This document shows positions 37,600-45,250 of a stretch of 64,000 bases of DNA, in pieces (the first letter of the stretch is position 1; each line of letters starts with the position of its first letter). The DNA is from Streptomyces durmitorensis (lineage in GTDB: Bacteria; Actinomycetota; Actinomycetes; Streptomycetales; Streptomycetaceae): positions 7,874,001 through 7,938,000 of the forward strand of contig NZ_CP097289.1 in assembly GCF_023498005.1 (NCBI RefSeq), given 5' to 3'. A program made the position numbers and the translations under genes. Under the pieces are notes generated by a model, which saw nothing but the letters and a program-made list of their open reading frames with translations, made no database searches and was not told the origin of the DNA.

Positions 37600-39231
37600 G
37601 TGTTCAGTGAAGTTCGCCTGGTGGCGGCGGCGGGTCTCCGTGGCCTGGCCAGGCTGCCCCGCGGGGGCCTGCGGCCGGCCGCGGCGCTGGTGTCCATATC
37701 CCTGCTCTCGGGGTGCGGAGTCTTCTCTTCGGACGAGTCCGACGAGGAGCAGAAGATCACCGTCGGCACGATGAGTGCCCCCAGTACCCTCGATCCGGCG
37801 GCCGCCTGGGACAGCTCCTGGGAGCTGTACCGGAACGTCTTCCAGACGCTCCTGAGCTTCCCCAGCGGGGCGGCCGAGCCCGAGCCGGACGCGGCCGAGT
37901 CCTGCAAGTTCGCCGACGCCACGAACAAGGTCTTCACCTGTGAGCTGCGGGAGGACCTCAAGTTCTCCGACGGCCACGACCTCGACGCGAAGGCGGTCAA
38001 GTACACCTTCGACCGCATGCGGCGCATCGACGTCAAGGGCGGTCCCACCGGTCTGCTCGGGTCGCTCGACTCGGTCGAGACGAAGGGTGACCGGACGGTC
38101 ACGTTCCGGCTCAAGAAGCCGGACGCCACGTTCCCGTTCGTGCTCTCCACGCCCGCCATGTCGATCGTCGACCCCCGCGAGTACCCGGCGGACAAGCTCC
38201 GCGAAGGCACCACGATCGCGGGCTCGGGGCCGTACGCCCTGGAGTCGTACAAGGCCGGTGAGCGGGCGGAGCTGGTCAAGAACACCCACTACAAGGGTGC
38301 GGCCGACCGCAAGAACGACGCCGTCACGATCCGCTACTTCAAGAAGTCGGCCACCATGGTCGAGGCCCTGAAGAACAAGCAGATCGATGTCACCTTCCGC
38401 GGGCTCGCGGCGGAGGACATCGTCGAGATGCAGGCCAACAAGCACGCGCGCGAGGGCATCCAGCTCGTCGAGGGCTCGGGCACCGAGATCCGCTACCTGG
38501 TGTTCAACCCCGATGACCCCTGGGCCAGGAAGAAGCCGGTCCGCCAGGCCTTCGCCCAGGTCATCGACCGCCCGGCCATCGCCCACAAGATCTACCAGGA
38601 CACGGTCGAGCCGCTGTACTCGATGGTCCCCCAGGGCCTCACCGGACACGGCACGGGCTTCTTCGACGACTACGGAGACCCCAGCGTCGCCAAGGCCGCG
38701 AACATCCTCAAGGGCGCGGGCATCAACGAACCGGTTCCGCTCACGCTCTGGTACACGACCGACCGCTACGGTTCGGCGACCGAAGGGGAGTTCAAGGAGA
38801 TCAAGCGGCAGCTCGAGGACTCGGGCCTTTTCAAGATCACGCTGAAGGGCCGTCCCTGGACCGAGTTCGACGCGGGCACCAAGAAGCGCGAGTACCCCGT
38901 CTTCGGCCGTGGCTGGTTCCCCGACTTCCCCGACGCGGAGAACTTCATCGCGCCGTTCATCGGCACGAAGAACGTGCTCAACACGCCGTACCCGTCACGG
39001 GAGATCACCGACGAGGTGCTGCCGCGCTCGCGCCGTGAGGCCGATCGCGGCGCGGTGGCCGACGACTTCGAGCGGGCCCAGAAGCTCCTCGTCGACGACG
39101 CGCGGCTGCTCCCGATGTGGCAGGGCAAGCAATACATCATGGCGAGCGAGGAGATCGCGGGCGGCGAGCGCGCCCTCGACCCCTCGGCGATCATGATGAT
39201 GTGGGAGCTTCAGCGCAAGACCAGCTGGTAA
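37600..39231 (+). CDS. ABC transporter family 5 solute-binding lipoprotein
   Basis: A 543-aa extracellular solute-binding protein (SBP_bac_5: peptide/nickel type) with a signal peptide ending in lipobox LLSGC (Cys about 33), so it is lipid-anchored. The domain core includes STLDPAAAWDSSWELYRNVFQTL, and a C-terminal WFPDFPDAENFIAP. Probably binds oligopeptides. No permease or ATPase genes are adjacent, so it is an orphan receptor. GAGGAG with 8-9 nt spacing chooses GTG 37600 over an earlier frame. Confidence 0.87.
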   Translation: MFSEVRLVAAAGLRGLARLPRGGLRPAAALVSISLLSGCGVFSSDESDEEQKITVGTMSAPSTLDPAAAWDSSWELYRNVFQTLLSFPSGAAEPEPDAAESCKFADATNKVFTCELREDLKFSDGHDLDAKAVKYTFDRMRRIDVKGGPTGLLGSLDSVETKGDRTVTFRLKKPDATFPFVLSTPAMSIVDPREYPADKLREGTTIAGSGPYALESYKAGERAELVKNTHYKGAADRKNDAVTIRYFKKSATMVEALKNKQIDVTFRGLAAEDIVEMQANKHAREGIQLVEGSGTEIRYLVFNPDDPWARKKPVRQAFAQVIDRPAIAHKIYQDTVEPLYSMVPQGLTGHGTGFFDDYGDPSVAKAANILKGAGINEPVPLTLWYTTDRYGSATEGEFKEIKRQLEDSGLFKITLKGRPWTEFDAGTKKREYPVFGRGWFPDFPDAENFIAPFIGTKNVLNTPYPSREITDEVLPRSRREADRGAVADDFERAQKLLVDDARLLPMWQGKQYIMASEEIAGGERALDPSAIMMMWELQRKTSW

Positions 39232-39266
39232 CGGGGGCTGCGGGCAGCGGGGCGGGGTCGGGCCGA

Positions 39267-39289
39267 TTGTCAGTGGCCGCCGGTAGGTT
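39267..39289 (+). promoter_or_regulatory. DNA-damage (RecA-NDp/PafBC) promoter of ung
   Basis: TTGTCAGTG (39267-39275) + 8 nt + TAGGTT (39284-39289) is an exact match to TGTCRGTG-N8-TAnnnT, the SOS-independent damage promoter. The start would be at about 39296, giving a leader of 32 nt with GGAGG at 39315-39319 before ung. Confidence 0.85.
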
Positions 39290-39327
39290 CTGTGGTGAGA
39301 AGTGACCGCACACCGGAGGTTGTTGAC

Positions 39328-40011
39328 GTGACCGACATCGCCATGCTGCCCGCGTCCTGGCGCGGAGTCCTCGGCGAGGAGCTGCAGAAGCCCTACTTCA
39401 AGGAGCTCACCGAGTTCGTCGAGGAAGAGCGGGAGAAGGGTCCCGTCTACCCTCCGCGTGACGAAGTGTTCGCCGCGCTCGACGCGACTCCGTACGACCA
39501 GGTCAAGGTCCTCGTCCTCGGTCAGGATCCGTACCACGGCGAGGGGCAGGGGCACGGCCTCTGCTTCTCCGTGCGGCCCGGCGTGAAGACCCCGCCCTCG
39601 CTGCGCAACATCTACAAGGAGATGAAGGAGGAGCTCGGCCACCCCGTGCCGGACAACGGCTATCTGATGCCGTGGGCCCAGCAGGGCGTCCTGCTCCTGA
39701 ACGCGGTGCTGACGGTCCGCGCGGGAGAGGCCAACTCCCACAAGGGCAAGGGCTGGGAGAAGTTCACGGACGCGGTGATCCGCGCGGTGGCCGACCGCCC
39801 CGACCCCGCCGTCTTCGTCCTGTGGGGCAATTACGCCCAGAAGAAGCTGCCGCTCATCGACGAGGAGCGGCACGTGGTGGTGAAGGGCGCGCATCCGTCG
39901 CCGCTCTCGGCGAAGAAGTTCTTCGGCTCGCGCCCCTTCACGCAGATCGACGCGGCGGTCGCTGCGCAGGGCCATGAGGCGATCGACTGGCGGGTGCCGG
40001 ATCTGGGCTGA
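39328..40011 (+). CDS. ung: Uracil-DNA glycosylase
   Basis: A 227-aa family 1 UDG that removes uracil from DNA in base excision repair. Catalytic and binding motifs are present: GQDPYHGEGQ (about 65-74, D in the water-activating loop), LLNAVLTV (about 124-131) and HPSPLS (about 190-195). Ribosome site GGAGG is 8 nt before GTG 39328. The promoter upstream is damage-responsive (see 39267-39289), so expression is induced by DNA damage. Confidence 0.97.
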   Translation: MTDIAMLPASWRGVLGEELQKPYFKELTEFVEEEREKGPVYPPRDEVFAALDATPYDQVKVLVLGQDPYHGEGQGHGLCFSVRPGVKTPPSLRNIYKEMKEELGHPVPDNGYLMPWAQQGVLLLNAVLTVRAGEANSHKGKGWEKFTDAVIRAVADRPDPAVFVLWGNYAQKKLPLIDEERHVVVKGAHPSPLSAKKFFGSRPFTQIDAAVAAQGHEAIDWRVPDLG

Positions 40012-40267
40012 GGTTGGCCGGGGTCTGGTGGAGCCGGGGCTTGGTTGTGCTGGTGGAGCCGGGCCTTGTGGTGCGGGTGAAGCCAGGCGCCTGGTGGTGC
40101 GGGTGAACTCGTTCGCGGTGGCGGCGTGCGCGATGCGTGCGCCGCCGTTCGCTTGTCGTGCGCACGCCCGTCGCCGTGCGTGACCTTCTCGGGCTCGGCC
40201 AGGACTGTCACCGGGCTGGCCCAGCGGTGTGGGGGAGCGCCTCGCGGCCGATCGCGCCTGACCGTGA
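40012..40267. other. Gap of 256 bp after ung
   Basis: The stretch 40012-40110 contains imperfect direct repeats of a GGTGGAGCCGGGNCTTG / GGTGCGGGTGAA type. I see no start, no promoter before the damage-type box at 40268, and no other feature. Confidence 0.6.
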
Positions 40268-40290
40268 TTGTCAGTGGAGGCGGATAGCGT
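40268..40290 (+). promoter_or_regulatory. DNA-damage (RecA-NDp/PafBC) promoter of the TPR gene
   Basis: TTGTCAGTG (40268-40276) + 8 nt + TAGCGT (40285-40290) is an exact match to the damage promoter, placing transcription start near 40297. Confidence 0.85.
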
Positions 40291-40340
40291 CGAGAGCGGT
40301 GTGCACGATGGCCGTACGGCGTACGAGTGTGGAGGACCCG

Positions 40341-40829
40341 GTGGCGGAGCAGCAGGAGCAGGCGGCGGAAGACGCCATGATGACCCGGATCGGGCAGGCG
40401 GTCATGCTGCATCACGGGGGCGACCGCGAGGAGGCGCAGGGACGCTTCCTGGGGCTGTGGTCGGAGATCGGCGAGGAGGGCGACCCGCTGCACCGCTGCA
40501 CGCTGGCGCACTACATGGCGGACACGCAGGAGGATCCGTCGGACGAACTGGCGTGGGATCTGCGGGCGTTGTCGGCGGCGGACGAGCTGACGGACGAGCG
40601 CCTGCATGAGCACCACGACTCGATCGCGGTCCGTGGCTTCTATCCCTCCCTGCACCTCAACCTCGCCGCGGACTACGCGAAGCTGGGGCGCCCCGAGGCG
40701 GCGCGCAACCACATTCGGCGGGCGCGGGGGGCGGTCGGGGCGCTGGGGGACGACGGGTACGGGGACGGGATTCGGGCGGCGATCGGGAGGCTGGAGATGC
40801 GGTTGGGGGAGGGGAGTGAGGTGGAGTGA
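40341..40829 (+). CDS. Tetratricopeptide-type protein, damage-inducible by promoter
   Basis: A 162-aa helical protein with pairs of TPR-like helices (IGQAVMLHHGGDREEAQGRF; LHLNLAADYAKLGRPEAARNH; ADELTDERLHEHHD). No catalytic motif. GGAGG at 40331-40335 with 5-nt spacing supports GTG 40341; an earlier ATG at 40308 (11 aa longer) is possible. A damage-type promoter lies 50 nt upstream. Function unknown: the promoter suggests a role in the DNA-damage response. Confidence 0.78.
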   Translation: MAEQQEQAAEDAMMTRIGQAVMLHHGGDREEAQGRFLGLWSEIGEEGDPLHRCTLAHYMADTQEDPSDELAWDLRALSAADELTDERLHEHHDSIAVRGFYPSLHLNLAADYAKLGRPEAARNHIRRARGAVGALGDDGYGDGIRAAIGRLEMRLGEGSEVE

Positions 40830-40883
40830 GGTGGGGTGAGGCAGCTGGGGGTGGGGCTGCTGGTGCGGGCCAGTGAGCCTCCG

Positions 40884-40940
40884 CCGACTTGAAGTCGTAG
40901 ATCAAAAGGCTGCTGTGACCGGTTCTCGGAGTGCTCACGC
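40884..40940 (-). repeat. Left IS-like end
   Basis: Read on the - strand, this 57-bp sequence ends CAGCCTTTTGATCTACGACT-TCAAGTCGG. It is the outer end beyond the degenerate transposase (3' side). It is inverted relative to, and about 65-75 per cent identical with, 43480-43536. Confidence 0.65.
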
Positions 40941-40971
40941 TGGTCGTGAGCGGGAGTCGGCAGAGAAGATC

Positions 40972-41530
40972 ATCTGTCAGCGGTTGCTTCGAGGTTCGTC
41001 AGGACGAGCAGAGCGCGCAGGAGCTGGGTGGCGTGTGCGGGATCGGTACGAAGTTTGGTGAGGATCCGCAGTTCTTGAGGTGGGTGAAGCCGTGCTCGAC
41101 CGGTGCACGTCCGATGGCGAGGACTCGGTTTGCTTCCTGCTGGCCTGGCGTGGGTTTGTGGGTGCGGCCGGCGGTGTAGCGGGTGACGATCAAGGGGTCG
41201 AGGACGTCGTTGTCAAGGCCGCGGAAGCCGGGGTCGGCCAATGCCCGAGGTCGGCGGCGCGCAGGTGGGCCAGGACGTGGTCGTGGCGGGCGGCGGTGTT
41301 GTCGTGGGTGCGGCCGGGCCGGGCGGCAGATATCCAGATCAGACGGCCCTTCTCGTCGGTCGGGGCGAGGAAGTGCAGGCCGTGGCTGCGGTGCTTGCCG
41401 GAACAGTTCCGCCGGTCGGCCATCCCCGTGCGGCGTAAGCTGTTTGACCAGCTGTTCTTCGAGTTCGTCCAGTTCCGCGCGACGCACGGTGATCCGTTCC
41501 GGGCGCGGGATCCAGCATGGAGCGGATCGT
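40972..41530 (-). pseudogene. Degenerate IS5-family (DDE) transposase
   Basis: Three reading frames of the - strand must be joined to follow a single transposase: SGKHRSHGLHFLAPTDEKGR in one frame, LADPGFRGLDNDVLDPLIV with PGQQEANRVLAIGRAPVEHG in another, and a C-terminal ALLVLTNLEATADR ending at about 40972. The N-terminal half is gone beyond 41530, where sequence runs into the amidohydrolase 3' side. It resembles the GKHR-H...DKG(Y/F)-G...G-E/H type of IS5-family HARBI1-like enzymes. At least two frameshifts; inactive. Confidence 0.75.
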
Positions 41531-41574
41531 AGAAGGTCGCCTCGCCACGGCGAGCAAGAACCGGACGATCGGGC

Positions 41575-41594
41575 CCCTCCCCCGAAGGGGAGGG
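41575..41594 (-). terminator. UUCG-tetraloop terminator of the amidohydrolase gene
   Basis: On the - strand: CCCTCCCC-TTCG-GGGGAGGG, an 8-bp stem with an ultrastable UUCG loop, 8 nt after the amidohydrolase stop. Confidence 0.75.
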
Positions 41595-41601
41595 ACCGCG
41601 G

Positions 41602-42816
41602 TCATGCCGACATTCGGGTGCCGCGGCGCCAGACGGCACGGGTGTTGAGGGTGTCGCTGATGTTGCTGGTCGGGTCGCCGTCGACCAGCAGGAGGTCGGC
41701 GCGGAGTCCCTCGGCGATGCGGCCCCGGTCGCTGAGGCGGAAGCGGCGGGCGGTGGTCGCGGTGGCCGCGCGCAGGGCCCGTGCGGGCGTGAGGCCGGCT
41801 GCCACCAGGTACTGCAGTTCGTGGTGCAGGCTCGCTCCGTGTGCCAGGCCCCCGAAGAACGTCTCGGGCATGGAGACGTCGGTGCCGGCGAGCACGTCGA
41901 CACCGGCAGCGTCCAGCGCGCGCACGGTGTCGTACACATCGTTGAGCTTGCCCTGGGGGTAGCGGTCATAGCTGGAGCGCAGGGTCCGGTCCCAGTCGGC
42001 GTCGAGGCGTGCGGCGACCCGGGGGTCGTCGGCGAGTTCGCTGCCTGTGATCCCCATCATCGAGGCGTTGAGAGTGACGCAGGGGATGACGAACATGCCC
42101 GCGTCCTTGATCAGGCTGATGATCTCGGCGGTGTGCGGCTGGTCCATGAACACGTGGGTGAGGCCGTCGATGCCGGCTTCGGCGGCCGTCCTGGTGGCCT
42201 CCACGGTCAGCGCGTGGGCCACGGTCAGGGCGCCGTACTTCTTGGCTTCGGCGACACCGGCGTGCACGGTGGCCCGGTCGAGCGCGGGCAGCCCGGGGTG
42301 TCCCTCTACGCTGCCGTCGTCGATCATGAACTTGATGAAGTCGGACCCCCGGGCGAGGAGCTGCGGCACGAAGGCGGCGGCCTCCCCGGGTGTGGTGGAG
42401 AACGGCATCAGGGGCATCACCGGGGGGAGGTCCCACTTGGGTCGAAACCCTTCGGGCATCAGCTCGCTCGGGTGTCCACCGGGCGGTGTGATGGCGAAGC
42501 CGGAGGAGCGCACGTCAGCCTGTGTGTCGTCGTCGGTGATGGCCCCCCGGTTCTCCCGGGTGTTCATCCCCTGCATCTCCAGTTCGGTCGTCACCCCGAA
42601 CCGCAGGGCGAGCGCCAGGGAGCCCGGGGCGGAGTGGACGTGGGCGTCGATGAGTCCCGGCAGCAGTGTGGCGCCGCTGCCGTCGACGATCTCGCTGCCC
42701 TCGGGAGCGTCGCCACCGACGCGGGCGATCCTCCCGCCGTCGATGACCACGGTCCGCACGCCGACCGCCTTCTCCCCGTCGAAGATCTGCGCGTTGGTGA
42801 TCGCGGTGAGCGCCAT
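41602..42816 (-). CDS. Amidohydrolase family protein (imidazolonepropionase-like)
   Basis: A 404-aa metal-dependent hydrolase (TIM barrel plus beta-sandwich): metal motif HVH at 59-61, a probable carboxylated lysine in DFIKFMIDDG (about 162), histidines in TVAHALT and LTHVFMD, and the catalytic aspartate in LAGTDVSMPE (about 310). It belongs to the broad amidohydrolase/aryldialkylphosphatase group; the substrate is unknown. It lies between a broken transposase and a divergent MarR gene, all flanked by related inverted ends, which suggests acquisition as a unit. GAGGCGG before ATG 42816 sets the start. Confidence 0.86.
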   Translation of the reverse strand: MALTAITNAQIFDGEKAVGVRTVVIDGGRIARVGGDAPEGSEIVDGSGATLLPGLIDAHVHSAPGSLALALRFGVTTELEMQGMNTRENRGAITDDDTQADVRSSGFAITPPGGHPSELMPEGFRPKWDLPPVMPLMPFSTTPGEAAAFVPQLLARGSDFIKFMIDDGSVEGHPGLPALDRATVHAGVAEAKKYGALTVAHALTVEATRTAAEAGIDGLTHVFMDQPHTAEIISLIKDAGMFVIPCVTLNASMMGITGSELADDPRVAARLDADWDRTLRSSYDRYPQGKLNDVYDTVRALDAAGVDVLAGTDVSMPETFFGGLAHGASLHHELQYLVAAGLTPARALRAATATTARRFRLSDRGRIAEGLRADLLLVDGDPTSNISDTLNTRAVWRRGTRMSA

Positions 42817-42853
42817 GGCGGTCCGCCTCATTTCCTAGCTCGTTCAAGATTTA

Positions 42854-42912
42854 CATACCTGATGCTATGCACTTGTTGAATGGTATGCAAATGTGCTGGC
42901 CGGGCCTAGACT
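42854..42912. promoter_or_regulatory. Divergent promoter and operator region of the amidohydrolase/MarR pair
   Basis: CATACC (42854-42859) and GGTATG (42882-42887) form an inverted repeat, with TATGCA repeated directly at 42865-42870 and 42884-42889. TAGACT (42907-42912) ends 6 nt before the MarR ATG, predicting a leaderless mRNA. The 103-bp divergent region is probably bound by the MarR protein. Confidence 0.65.
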
Positions 42913-42918
42913 CGGCAC

Positions 42919-43443
42919 ATGAGCAGCACCTCCTCCTCCGAGCAGCCCCCCGGCGACCGGACGCTGGATCAGATCGGCCCGGCACTGTCCCGTCTGCGGC
43001 GACGCTCACCGGCATCGGGCAAGGACCTCTCCCGCAACCTCGTGCTCAACGTCATCGCCGACGCGCCGGGCGAGACGACTGTCGGCGGACTTGCAGCCGA
43101 GATGGGTGTCGCGCAGCCGGTGGCCAGCCGGACCGTCGCCGCCTGCATAGCGGACGGGCTGCTGCGGCGGGCGGCATCCCAGTCCGACGGGCGCCGCACC
43201 GTGCTCGAACTCACCGAGCACGGCGAGGCCGAACGCAACCGCTTCGCCGTCGAACAGCGAGAAGCGTTCCTGGAGATCACTGTCGCCTGGTCGCCGGAGG
43301 AGCGGACCCAGTTCGCACGGCTCCTGACTCGATACGGAGCCGACGCCACCGCCTGGTCCAGGAAGCAGGCCACAAGCCCCGATTGCACGAGCAGCGCCCC
43401 GCGACCGAGCCAGGGCCAGGAGCCCAGGCGCCGATCGCGCTGA
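42919..43443 (+). CDS. MarR family transcriptional regulator
   Basis: This 174-aa winged-helix regulator (about 30-125: GLAAEMGVAQPVASRTVAACIADGL; DGRRTVLELTEHGE) has a basic disordered tail (about 150-174). It is divergent from the amidohydrolase gene and its likely controller. Leaderless, with TAGACT before the ATG. It ends 37 nt before the right IS-like end. Confidence 0.85.
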   Translation: MSSTSSSEQPPGDRTLDQIGPALSRLRRRSPASGKDLSRNLVLNVIADAPGETTVGGLAAEMGVAQPVASRTVAACIADGLLRRAASQSDGRRTVLELTEHGEAERNRFAVEQREAFLEITVAWSPEERTQFARLLTRYGADATAWSRKQATSPDCTSSAPRPSQGQEPRRRSR

Positions 43444-43479
43444 CGGGCGATCTACCGTTCCGACACTCACCCGTGAACA

Positions 43480-43536
43480 GGGTGCGAGTCCTGGGAACCG
43501 ACCACACCAGCCCTTTGACGTGTGACTTCAAGGTGG
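43480..43536 (+). repeat. Right IS-like end
   Basis: A 57-bp stretch that includes GAACCGACCACACCAGCC and CTTTGACGTGTGACTTCAAG-GTGG. It is about 65-75 per cent identical in inverted orientation to 40884-40940. It abuts the 3' end of the lipoprotein gene ending at 43544. Confidence 0.6.
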
Positions 43537-43543
43537 CGGCAAC

Positions 43544-43999
43544 TCAATGCCCGTAGGCGTCCTCGCAGATGACGGCCTCGGGGCTGCCGGGCCGCCAGCC
43601 GCCGTACTGCTTGCCGAGGGCGCATAGGTCCGCGTTCGTCGGCGCCGCGGTGGGAATCACGGGCGGTTCGACGGCCTCGGGGCGGTGACCGTGGCGCTGC
43701 GGGGGCGGGCCGGAGCGCTGCGGGGGGTTTGCGGCGCGGGGCGGTGCGGCGGGGACGCTCGGGGCGGTGCCGGTGGCGCGGGGCGCCGGGCCGCGGGGTG
43801 GTCCGATGAGCTCCAGGGCCTCGCGGGCGGGGGCCTCCACGACCCGCGGGCGGGAGTCGCCGTCGGTGCGGGGCGCCGGGGGTGGGGCGCTCGCGGGGGA
43901 CGGCCCTGACGCGGGCTGCCGCTCGACGCTCACGCAGCCGGAGACGGCGGTGACCGCCACGGAGACCAGGAGCGTGGCGGCGGTCGTGGTTCGGTGCAT
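43544..43999 (-). CDS. Proline-rich lipoprotein
   Basis: A 151-aa lipoprotein with signal and lipobox VSGC (Cys about 22), a Pro/Ala/Arg-rich, probably disordered linker (about 25-125), and a conserved C-terminal patch CALGKQYGGWRPGSPEAVIC plus EDAYGH with two cysteines. The C-terminal motif is a recurrent Streptomyces secreted-protein tail; function unknown. No clear Shine-Dalgarno for ATG 43999. Confidence 0.72.
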   Translation of the reverse strand: MHRTTTAATLLVSVAVTAVSGCVSVERQPASGPSPASAPPPAPRTDGDSRPRVVEAPAREALELIGPPRGPAPRATGTAPSVPAAPPRAANPPQRSGPPPQRHGHRPEAVEPPVIPTAAPTNADLCALGKQYGGWRPGSPEAVICEDAYGH

Positions 44000-44169
44000 T
44001 CGCGCAACTCTGGGGGGTGGGGGGTGTATTCGGCGAGGGGATGGGGGGAAGTTGGCCCGCACGAGTGAGTGCGCCTCTGGCCGGCGGGGGGAGCGGAGGG
44101 GGGAGGGGGAGGGGGCTGTTGCTTCGCCACTCCGTGGTGGGGGCTCGGTGTTTTCGTCTGCGGGCCGAC

Positions 44170-44370
44170 GCCGGTCTGTCCCGCCGCTGCGCGGCGGATC
44201 TCTCCCACCCGCCCACCCGTGTGCCCCGTGGTGCTGCGGTTGTTTTGCTGCTGCGCGGCGGGCTTTCCCGCCCGTCCGTTTGCCTGCGGTGGTGCAGTTG
44301 CCTCGCCGCTGCGCGGGGGTTTCCCCACCCATCCACGGGTTTGCCCCGCGGTGCTGCCGATTCTCCCGCC
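44170..44370. repeat. Degenerate palindromic tandem repeat block
   Basis: Three copies of a unit of about 65-70 bp built around CGCTGCGCGG (44177-44186, 44253-44262, 44309-44318). Each copy is followed by a TTTCCC/CTCTCCC stretch, CCCGCC/CCCACC and G-TTTGCC-(C/T)GCGGTG. The core CCGCTGCGCGGCGG is itself a small hairpin, and an inverted CCGCCGCGCAGCGGCGG appears at 44464-44480. It fills the 535-bp gap 44000-44534; the rest of the gap shows no gene I can support. Confidence 0.7.
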
Positions 44371-44534
44371 CGCCCCTTTGGCCCGCGCTGATGTCGTTGC
44401 CTTCCCGCCGCCCGGTTGGTCGGCGGTGTGCTGCCGGGTGAACGGGTGGGTGGGTGGGGAGATCCGCCGCGCAGCGGCGGGACGGGGCTTTGGTGGCGGC
44501 ATGGTGGTGGGGGAGTCCCGCGGCGGCGGAGCCG

Positions 44535-45158
44535 CTAGGCCTCGTTCAGCATTCCGCCGAGGAGTTCTCGGAAGCCCGTCCGCAGTGACTCCTCGCTCGG
44601 CGGGGGCACGCCGAAGGAGCCCGCCGCGTGGGAGAACAGGAGGCCTTCGCACCACGCCGCCAGAGACAGCGCGTGCCGCTCGGGATCCGGCGAGCCCATC
44701 GTCCGCATCAGAGCCACCAGCGGCTCCCTGAACCGGGCCCCCGCCGCGTCGTAGTAGGCGCGCAGTTCCGGTCTGCGTGTTGCCTCCAGGGCCAGTTCGT
44801 AGCGGGAGATCAGCAGGTGGCGGTGGTCACCGGTCAGGTAGCGGTGCAGGGCCAGGGCGAGCGCGGTGATCAGCGGCTCGCGGTTGTTCTTGTCGGGGGT
44901 GGTGAGGGTCTGCAGCTCGGCAGGGGTCAGTACCGCTGACTCGCGTACCGCCAGCCTCCCCACCGCCGCCTCCAGGAGGGCGAGCCGGGTGCGCGCGTGG
45001 TTCGAGGTCGAGCCCTGCGGGAGCCCCGCGGCCTCGTCCACGGCCCGGTGCGTCAGCCCCCGCATGCCGCGCTCGGCGAGCAGGGCAATTGCCGTGTCGG
45101 CGATCAGTTCGCTGCGGGGCGGCCCCGCGCTGCGTCGGTGTACGGAGATGGCGTTCAT
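44535..45158 (-). CDS. TetR family transcriptional regulator
   Basis: A 207-aa regulator with an N-terminal TetR HTH (about 10-60: ELIADTAIALLAERGMRGLTHRAVDEAAGLPQGS) and a C-terminal ligand domain (about 85-200). It diverges from the FAD monooxygenase gene over twin 14-bp palindromes, so both genes are probably under its control. The ATG at 45158 follows TAGGGT by 7 nt and is near-leaderless; longer frames upstream would run through the operators. Confidence 0.88.
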   Translation of the reverse strand: MNAISVHRRSAGPPRSELIADTAIALLAERGMRGLTHRAVDEAAGLPQGSTSNHARTRLALLEAAVGRLAVRESAVLTPAELQTLTTPDKNNREPLITALALALHRYLTGDHRHLLISRYELALEATRRPELRAYYDAAGARFREPLVALMRTMGSPDPERHALSLAAWCEGLLFSHAAGSFGVPPPSEESLRTGFRELLGGMLNEA

Positions 45159-45180
45159 GGCGTTCACCCTAGCCGCATTC

Positions 45181-45226
45181 ACTACAGGTGTAGTAGCGTC
45201 GGCATCGTTGCTACTACAGATGTAGT
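45181..45226. promoter_or_regulatory. Twin TetR operators
   Basis: Two 14-bp palindromes, ACTACAGGTGTAGT (45181-45194) and ACTACAGATGTAGT (45213-45226), are exactly 32 bp apart centre-to-centre (three helical turns) between the divergent TetR and monooxygenase genes. Confidence 0.88.
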
Positions 45227-45250
45227 GCACGAGCCCAGGAGGAGTCAGCC

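Noticed and set aside
40884..43536. Site-specific integration of a genomic island at a tRNA
   Set aside because: No tRNA gene, attL/attR pair or integrase is present. The only mobile-element trace is a broken IS-type transposase.
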